NCBI GenBank assembly: GCA_002348825.1
Contig: DEBN01000003.1
Coordinates: 1 to 20,435 of the forward strand
Reading direction: 5' to 3'
Length of the DNA: 20,435 nucleotides
Source of the DNA: Gammaproteobacteria bacterium UBA2955
GTDB lineage: Bacteria; Pseudomonadota; Gammaproteobacteria; Pseudomonadales; Azotimanducaceae
A model generated the notes under the pieces. The model saw only the letters and a list, made by a program, of their open reading frames with translations, was not told the DNA's origin and made no database searches. Every line of letters starts with the position of its first letter. The stretch's first letter is position 1. This document shows, in pieces, positions 15,685 to 20,435 of this stretch. The position numbers and the translations under genes were made by a program.

Positions 15685-16632
15685 CTACTCCTCCGGCTGG
15701 AGCGGTTTTTTCTCTGTCGCCATAGTTTCCATACTGCCCATTACTGTCGACACTAACGTGGCTACGTCACCCAATTGCGCAGGCACGATCATCGTATTGT
15801 TGGTTTTGGCGAGTTGTCCGAATTGCGATACCCATTGCTCGGCAACGCGTAAATTCACCGCATCTCGCCCGCCTGGCTCGATGAGTGCGTTAGCCACTTC
15901 GCGAATGCCGCTAGCGGTTGCTTCGGCAATCAGTCGAATTTCTTGCGCCCGACCTTCCGCCTCATTAATTTGCTTAAGTTTTTCCGCCTCAGACAAGTTG
16001 ATCGCCTCTTGGCGATCGCCCTCGGACACATTGATTCGCGCCTGCCGTGCACCTTCAGACTCGGCCACGACCGCGCGGCGCTCCCGCTCTGCACGCATCT
16101 GTTTCTCGAGCGCGTCTTTCACCGAATCAGGTGGGACGATGTCCTTGATTTCGTAACGCAAAATCTTCACGCCCCAGGGTTCGGCCGCACGATCCACTGC
16201 GTCCACCACTTGCGCGTTGATGGTCTCGCGCTCTTCAAACGTTCGATCAAGCTCAATTTTGCCGATCTCCGAACGCAGCGTTGTTTGCGCCAGCTGGGAC
16301 ACCGCAAAACGATAATTTTCGATACCGTAGCTGGCGGCCCGCGCGTCTGATACCTGCATGTAAATCACACCGTCGATTTCTACTGAAATATTATCTTTGG
16401 TAATGCAGCTTTGTGACGCCACATCAAAGGTCTGCTCTTTCAAGGTGTGTTTATAGGCGACCGCATCAACAAACGGCACCAGAATGTGAAACCCCGCATC
16501 TAGGGTTTTCGAAAATTTTCCCAGTCGCTCCACCACGAACTGTTCGCGTTGCGGAACAACCCTTGCGGTCTTGACCAAAATCACGATCACAAGCACCGCG
16601 ACTAAGCCGCCAAATAATAAACTCATATCCAT
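15685..16632 (-). CDS. qmcA: SPFH/band-7 membrane protein (QmcA, paraslipin type)
   Basis: This 315-residue stomatin/prohibitin-family protein is anchored by one N-terminal membrane helix (about 3-20). It forms large membrane-associated assemblies and in enterobacteria is linked with FtsH quality control. The SPFH domain (about 24-185) begins VVPQREQFVVERLGKF and includes SCITKDNISVEIDGVIY. A coiled-coil region rich in Ala/Glu/Arg follows (about 185-265, including MRAERERRAVVAESEGARQ). ATG 16632 is chosen because it lies two bases after the nfeD stop with AGGAG 6 bases upstream, and because it removes a 35-residue out-of-family extension. The length matches QmcA (about 305). It is co-transcribed with nfeD. 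Confidence 0.93.
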   Translation of the reverse strand: MDMSLLFGGLVAVLVIVILVKTARVVPQREQFVVERLGKFSKTLDAGFHILVPFVDAVAYKHTLKEQTFDVASQSCITKDNISVEIDGVIYMQVSDARAASYGIENYRFAVSQLAQTTLRSEIGKIELDRTFEERETINAQVVDAVDRAAEPWGVKILRYEIKDIVPPDSVKDALEKQMRAERERRAVVAESEGARQARINVSEGDRQEAINLSEAEKLKQINEAEGRAQEIRLIAEATASGIREVANALIEPGGRDAVNLRVAEQWVSQFGQLAKTNNTMIVPAQLGDVATLVSTVMGSMETMATEKKPLQPEE

Positions 16633-16634
16633 GA

Positions 16635-17099
16635 CTACTCCTCTGAGGTGCCGATAAATAATAGATTCGAATCGCGCGACATAATCTTTGCAAAGCTGCC
16701 AACCGGCAGTTGCAGCTGATCGCTCTTTGCATTCCAAGAAGCGCCACGATAGCTGACTCGGCCGCGCCCTGGGCTAGCGGCGTCAAAGCCGCTTTCGATT
16801 TGCACATCACGCCCCACAAAGTCCTCGTCGACCGAGGAAGACGCCACATCACCGACCGCGACGCTGCGCATCTTTGAGCGTAAACCCACCAAGAGTGCAA
16901 TAGACAACCCGGCGAATAACAAGAACGGCACGCCGTTATCCGCTGGCATACCCAGCCATAAAGCTACGCCCGTGATAATGCTGGCGATGCCGATGAAAAA
17001 AAGAATGAAGTTCCCCATCAGCACTTCCGCAAGCACCAGTGCAAAGCCAATACCTATCCAAAAGTACTGGGCATCGACCTGAGTAAAATATTCGGCCAC
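16635..17099 (-). CDS. NfeD-family membrane protein, partner of QmcA
   Basis: This 154-residue short NfeD (no ClpP-like protease domain) has three N-terminal membrane segments (about 13-30, 33-50, 58-75) followed by a C-terminal OB-fold domain (about 95-150, with DFVGRDVQI and PGRGRVSYRGASWNA). Short NfeD proteins are encoded next to SPFH proteins and are thought to form a membrane complex with them; here the stop is two bases from the qmcA start. The start is GTG at 17099, supported by AAGGAG 6 bases upstream. Confidence 0.92.
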   Translation of the reverse strand: MAEYFTQVDAQYFWIGIGFALVLAEVLMGNFILFFIGIASIITGVALWLGMPADNGVPFLLFAGLSIALLVGLRSKMRSVAVGDVASSSVDEDFVGRDVQIESGFDAASPGRGRVSYRGASWNAKSDQLQLPVGSFAKIMSRDSNLLFIGTSEE

Positions 17100-17189
17100 G
17101 TGGCTCTCCTTGGGTTACTGAACCGTTGTTTTAACGCGGTCACAGAATGGCTGCAAGGACGATAAGTTCTACCGCGAGTTGCAACCACT

Positions 17190-18479
17190 CTACTGGTAGG
17201 TAAATCCCTGCGCCTTACCTGCAGCCAAGTCTCGGTAGCGTTCGAACAGCCGCGTCTGCCGACTCGAGGAATCGATCCACCGACCATTCACCATAACAGA
17301 ATCTGCCCAGGTGGTGACTTCCAGCGGGTCGCCATTCCACAGCACAAACGTGGCCTCGTCACCCACACGAATTCGCCCGACATCCAATCCATATAAATCG
17401 GCAGGTACACGGGTTATCGCACGCAGCGCGCTCGACCAAGCCATACCATGCGCGACTGCGTTGCCCGCGAGTTGCCGCAGCTGTCTGGCGTTGTGCGGAT
17501 CTGAAACGCTGAACGCCACACGCACCCCCGCCTGTTGAAGCAACGCCGCATTATCCGCCCGCGCCCCCAGACGATCAAAGCCGTTTGGCAGATTGTTCAA
17601 AGGATCGATAATCACCGGCACGTTTGCTGCAGCGAGTTCAGAAGCGACTTTCCAGCCTTCCGCGGCACCACGAACAACCACAGGTAGGTTAAACTCTTTG
17701 GCAAACTGCAGCAGTTGCAAAATCTCGTTAGCACGGTCCACCTGTATCACGAGCGGCAGCGCCTTACTGCTGGCCAACGCCAAGGCATCCATATCGATTT
17801 TCGTATACTGGCGCTCGCGGTGCGAGGAAAAGCCGGCGAGGGTATTTGTAGAACCCGCTATAGCGCGGCGTTGTCGGTAAGTTTTCAGTTCGGCAAAGGT
17901 TCGGTAAAGATGCGAAAAGACCTCGGCACGACTGCCCCCTAAGTGCTGCGCGGCACGCGCGCCCACCGCCCCGAACAACGCCACTTGGGGATGCGTGATC
18001 AACACATCGCCAGCCAGCACCAAGCCCACACCCAGCCCCGCGAAAACATCATCTGCCTGAGCGGGCGCCGTTACGGCGTGGGTCACCCCTTCGACGACAT
18101 TAATTGGTAGCAATGTGCTGGCCGGGTTAATTGCGTATTGCACGTCAAACGCCGGTCCAGACGCCACTTCTCCGCCGCTGCTGTCCACTGTCGAATCCAC
18201 CGCGCTAATTTCTTCAAGGCCAATCTGACTGTGCGGCTCGACCAGACCGGGGGTAATAACCATGCCAGCGCCATCGATTATCGGTATACCAGCCGGCACC
18301 GCTAGATCGCGTCCGAACGCCGCAATCCGCCCCTGCAGCACGAGGAGGGTTGCATTCTGCAGGGGCTGCTCGGCGTCTAAGGTGTGGATCTGCACATTCC
18401 GAATAGCAACATCGGTAGCAACTACGGCACCGCTGCTGACCATTAACACCATTATCAACGTTGCTCTCAGAATCTTCAC
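17190..18479 (-). CDS. Exported amidohydrolase-like protein lacking metal-binding histidines
   Basis: This 429-residue protein has a signal peptide (about 1-21, cleaved near VVA-TD), so it is periplasmic. The amidohydrolase fold is recognisable: VAIRNVQIHTLD at the start, IDGAGMVITPGLVEPHS (68-84), NARQLRQLAGNAVAHGM (330-346) and the GRIRVGDEATFVLWNGDPLE end. The expected HxH after strand 1 is His-Ser-Gln (83-85), the strand-5 His region is VIQVDRANEI (244-253) and the strand-6 region VVVRGAAEGWKV (267-278), neither with His; only Asp327 in VSDPHN fits the strand-8 Asp. It is probably a structural or regulatory partner of the intact amidohydrolase before it. Its GTG start overlaps that gene's stop (GTGA), so the two are co-translated. 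Confidence 0.85.
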   Translation of the reverse strand: MKILRATLIMVLMVSSGAVVATDVAIRNVQIHTLDAEQPLQNATLLVLQGRIAAFGRDLAVPAGIPIIDGAGMVITPGLVEPHSQIGLEEISAVDSTVDSSGGEVASGPAFDVQYAINPASTLLPINVVEGVTHAVTAPAQADDVFAGLGVGLVLAGDVLITHPQVALFGAVGARAAQHLGGSRAEVFSHLYRTFAELKTYRQRRAIAGSTNTLAGFSSHRERQYTKIDMDALALASSKALPLVIQVDRANEILQLLQFAKEFNLPVVVRGAAEGWKVASELAAANVPVIIDPLNNLPNGFDRLGARADNAALLQQAGVRVAFSVSDPHNARQLRQLAGNAVAHGMAWSSALRAITRVPADLYGLDVGRIRVGDEATFVLWNGDPLEVTTWADSVMVNGRWIDSSSRQTRLFERYRDLAAGKAQGFTYQ

Positions 18480-19822
18480 CGCTTCCCCCCTACCAACTGT
18501 TCTAGTGCAAAGTCGGAAACCGGTTGGCGCATCGGGTCACTTCGGTCGTAATACCGATACCCGTCGATAAAGACCTGCTGGGCCTTGCTGTAAACACTCA
18601 TCGGATCGCGGTCCCAGAGCACCAAATCAGCGGCCTTGCCAACTTCTATCGAACCGGTTTGCGCAGCGATTCCCAGCGCCTGCGCCGCATTTAAAGTAAT
18701 CCAGCGCAGCGCCCGAGCTGCAGTGATGTCCATGCCCATGCGCCGACCGGCAGTCATGGCCTTCGCCGCCTCCTGATTGAGATGCTGTATGTCTCTGGCC
18801 GAATCGGAATGGACGATGGCGCAGGCCTGCGCTTGATCCACGAGCGCAACGTTCTGCTGAATGCCGTCGAATGCCTCGAGCTTAAACCCCCACCAGTCGG
18901 CCCACATGGCGGAGCAAATACCCTCCTGAGCCAGCAAGTCGGCAATCTTGTAAGACTCTACCGCATGATGAAAGGTACCGATTTTATATCCAAACTCCTT
19001 CGCTATTTCGATCATGGTGGCCATCTCGTCGGCACGATAACAGTGGTTGTGCACCAAAATATCGCCATCCAACACACCGACCAGGGTTTCTAGCTTCAGG
19101 TCGCGCGCTGGCGCCGGTTTATCGCCTGTAGGGTCGTAGGCGTCCCACTTGGCTTTGTATTCCAAAGCTTTAATCCACTCTGCTCGATACCCAGCGACAT
19201 TGCCCATGCGAGTCGACGGCGCAGACTTACGCGTTCCGTACACCCGTTTCGGGTTTTCGCCGCAGGCCATCTTTAAACCGTGGGGCGCATCGGGAAACTT
19301 CATCCCCATAACCGTCCGCGACGGCACATTTTTCAGAGTCACACCCCGACCACCAAACAGATTCGCGCTGCCTGGCAGTATCTGTAGGCTAGTTACTCCA
19401 CCCTCAAGCGCCAAACCAAATTGTGGGTCTTGCGGCCATACCGAATGCTCCGCCCAAACCTGGGCGGTGCTTGGCGCCGTCGCTTCGTTACCGTCGGAGG
19501 TAGACGCGACGCTAGGTGACGGGTAAACGCCCAAATGCGAGTGAACATCGATAATCCCGGGCGTCAACCATTGACCCTTGGCCTCGATAACCTGTGCGCC
19601 CTCTGAGTTTGGACCTTGGCCGATATGAGCAATCCGACCGGCTTTGACCCAAACGTCCGCCTTATAGGCATCGGCACCTGTACCATCGAGTACCAACGCA
19701 TTGCGGATGACAAAATCTGCCGCGAGACGCGGCACGTATGTAGAATCGTACGGTGCACTCACGGCGGTGCCCGCCATCAGCACCAAAAATCCACCAATAC
19801 AACTCCGAAATAATCTGATCAT
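18476..19822 (-). CDS. Exported amidohydrolase (imidazolonepropionase-like)
   Basis: This 448-residue metal-dependent hydrolase has a signal peptide (about 1-23, ending VSA-PYD). It carries the expected ligands: HSH (His94, His96) in DVHSHLGV, HNH (258-260) in DILVHNHCYRADEM, His285/His286 in GTFHHAVES, and Asp340 in IVHSDS. GENPKRVYG (188-196) is a family-typical loop. Members of this group act on peptides, amides or cyclic amides such as dipeptides with C-terminal basic or proline residues; the substrate here is unknown. CAGGAG precedes the ATG. It is first in a two-gene operon with the degenerate amidohydrolase, 76 bases after the PhzF-family gene on the same strand. Confidence 0.9.
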   Translation of the reverse strand: MIRLFRSCIGGFLVLMAGTAVSAPYDSTYVPRLAADFVIRNALVLDGTGADAYKADVWVKAGRIAHIGQGPNSEGAQVIEAKGQWLTPGIIDVHSHLGVYPSPSVASTSDGNEATAPSTAQVWAEHSVWPQDPQFGLALEGGVTSLQILPGSANLFGGRGVTLKNVPSRTVMGMKFPDAPHGLKMACGENPKRVYGTRKSAPSTRMGNVAGYRAEWIKALEYKAKWDAYDPTGDKPAPARDLKLETLVGVLDGDILVHNHCYRADEMATMIEIAKEFGYKIGTFHHAVESYKIADLLAQEGICSAMWADWWGFKLEAFDGIQQNVALVDQAQACAIVHSDSARDIQHLNQEAAKAMTAGRRMGMDITAARALRWITLNAAQALGIAAQTGSIEVGKAADLVLWDRDPMSVYSKAQQVFIDGYRYYDRSDPMRQPVSDFALEQLVGGKR

Positions 19823-19898
19823 GCTGACTCCTGTTTTGGCGATCTGCCACCGGGCGGTGCTTGTTTACAGCCACCTGCGTGAATCGCGACCTAGAAGT

Positions 19899-20435
19899 CT
19901 ACACCTTACCCTGCAGCACGCCTTCGATCATCGGCACACAACAGCCACCCACTTGAATGCGCAGATCCGCATTAAGCACCTGCTCGGTGCGCAAGCGTAG
20001 GGTACTCGGCCGCCCCATGTCATGCCCCTGATGCAGCACCCACTGGGCCGCCTCACCCTGCGCCAGCAAACCCGCCAGTGCCGCAGCAGCGCTGCCCGTA
20101 GCCGCATCTTCTTGGATACCAATGAGCGGCCCGAACATCCGCCCATGCACTTTTTCCTGTGTCTCGCGAAAATACACCATCAGCGAAAACCCCTCCTCCG
20201 GGTACCCGTAGTCGCGATCGCAGGACTGGAACGCTGCCAGATTCGGTTGGCACTGAGCAAGAGCGCTGCGCGAGTTCACTTCAGCAAAGGCAAAGGGTAC
20301 GCCGACCGTCGCGACTAAACCGTCTCCGCAGATACGGTCACTCGATAAACCAACACAGTCCGCTACCGCGCTGCGCGGTACCGAATGCCGCTGCTGATAG
20401 GGTTGAGGCGGCGTAATCCAACAGCCACAAACGTC
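19899..20435 (-). CDS. PhzF-family isomerase, C-terminal part (cut by right edge)
   Basis: This is the 3' part, 178 codons plus stop, of a PhzF (phenazine-biosynthesis-like, DAP-epimerase fold) protein; the 5' end lies past the window. The frame is open to base 20435, passing through GDGLVATVGVPFAFAEVNSRS (with a GTG at 20279 that is internal, not a start). The second-domain hallmark is FGPLIGIQEDAATGSAAAAL, where the EDxATGSA loop binds the substrate carboxylate, followed by LLAQGE and HQGHDMGRPSTL. Family members are mostly of unknown substrate; a role in phenazine synthesis is not implied. It may be co-transcribed with the amidohydrolases 76 bases downstream. Confidence 0.9.
   Translation of the reverse strand, partial: DVCGCWITPPQPYQQRHSVPRSAVADCVGLSSDRICGDGLVATVGVPFAFAEVNSRSALAQCQPNLAAFQSCDRDYGYPEEGFSLMVYFRETQEKVHGRMFGPLIGIQEDAATGSAAAALAGLLAQGEAAQWVLHQGHDMGRPSTLRLRTEQVLNADLRIQVGGCCVPMIEGVLQGKV

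Noticed and set aside
19835..19860. Small hairpin (CACCG/CGGTG) between the PhzF-family gene and the amidohydrolase operon
   Set aside because: It has a two-base loop and no T-run, so it supports neither a terminator nor an operator.
1..20435. Mobile element, prophage, defence system or CRISPR
   Set aside because: No transposase, integrase, terminal repeats, direct-repeat arrays or defence-type domains were seen; genes are compact and envelope- or metabolism-related.

Overview
The window looks like chromosomal DNA of a Gram-negative proteobacterium, most likely a gammaproteobacterium. It carries an LptF-type LPS-export permease, undecaprenyl-sugar glycosyltransferases, a QmcA/NfeD membrane pair and a TIGR03643-type small protein, and it uses GTG/TTG starts freely. 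I cannot name the genus. There are 19 protein genes (one cut by the right edge) and no gap over about 100 bases. I saw no tRNA, rRNA, CRISPR array, transposase or integrase. The whole window reads as tightly packed chromosome.

Left part (1-7500), surface-sugar assembly. Two divergent GT4 glycosyltransferases are followed by two overlapping ELM1-family (DUF1022, GT-B-like) genes on the minus strand. A third ELM1 paralog lies farther right, separated from the pair by a site-2 (M50) metalloprotease and metY (O-acetylhomoserine sulfhydrylase). The middle ELM1 gene has no usable ATG/GTG/TTG at its true N-terminus and appears to begin at an ATC codon behind a good Shine-Dalgarno. The third copy starts directly after a hairpin plus T9 terminator-like element.

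Middle part (7559-15269), lipid-linked sugar and lipid-phosphate chemistry at the inner membrane. A UPF0104/LPG-synthase-TM-type protein is divergent from a GT2 polyprenyl-phosphate sugar synthase (ArnC/GtrB/DPM1-like), which is followed by an ArnT-like GT39/GT83 transferase. Then come a PAP2 phosphatase, a lone lptF, and an operon of a second ArnT-like transferase and a second PAP2 protein one base apart. The gene content recalls the known rhizobial logic in which LpxE/LpxF remove lipid A phosphates and Rgt enzymes add sugars from a polyprenyl-phosphate donor. A locus that dephosphorylates and glycosylates lipid A (or another envelope lipid) is my main functional hypothesis, and it is an inference.

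Right part (15356-20435), general envelope and peptide/amide metabolism. It holds a TIGR03643-like small basic protein, the convergent nfeD-qmcA (SPFH/paraslipin) operon, two overlapping exported amidohydrolases, and the 3' part of a PhzF-family isomerase. One of the amidohydrolases has lost the metal-binding histidines.
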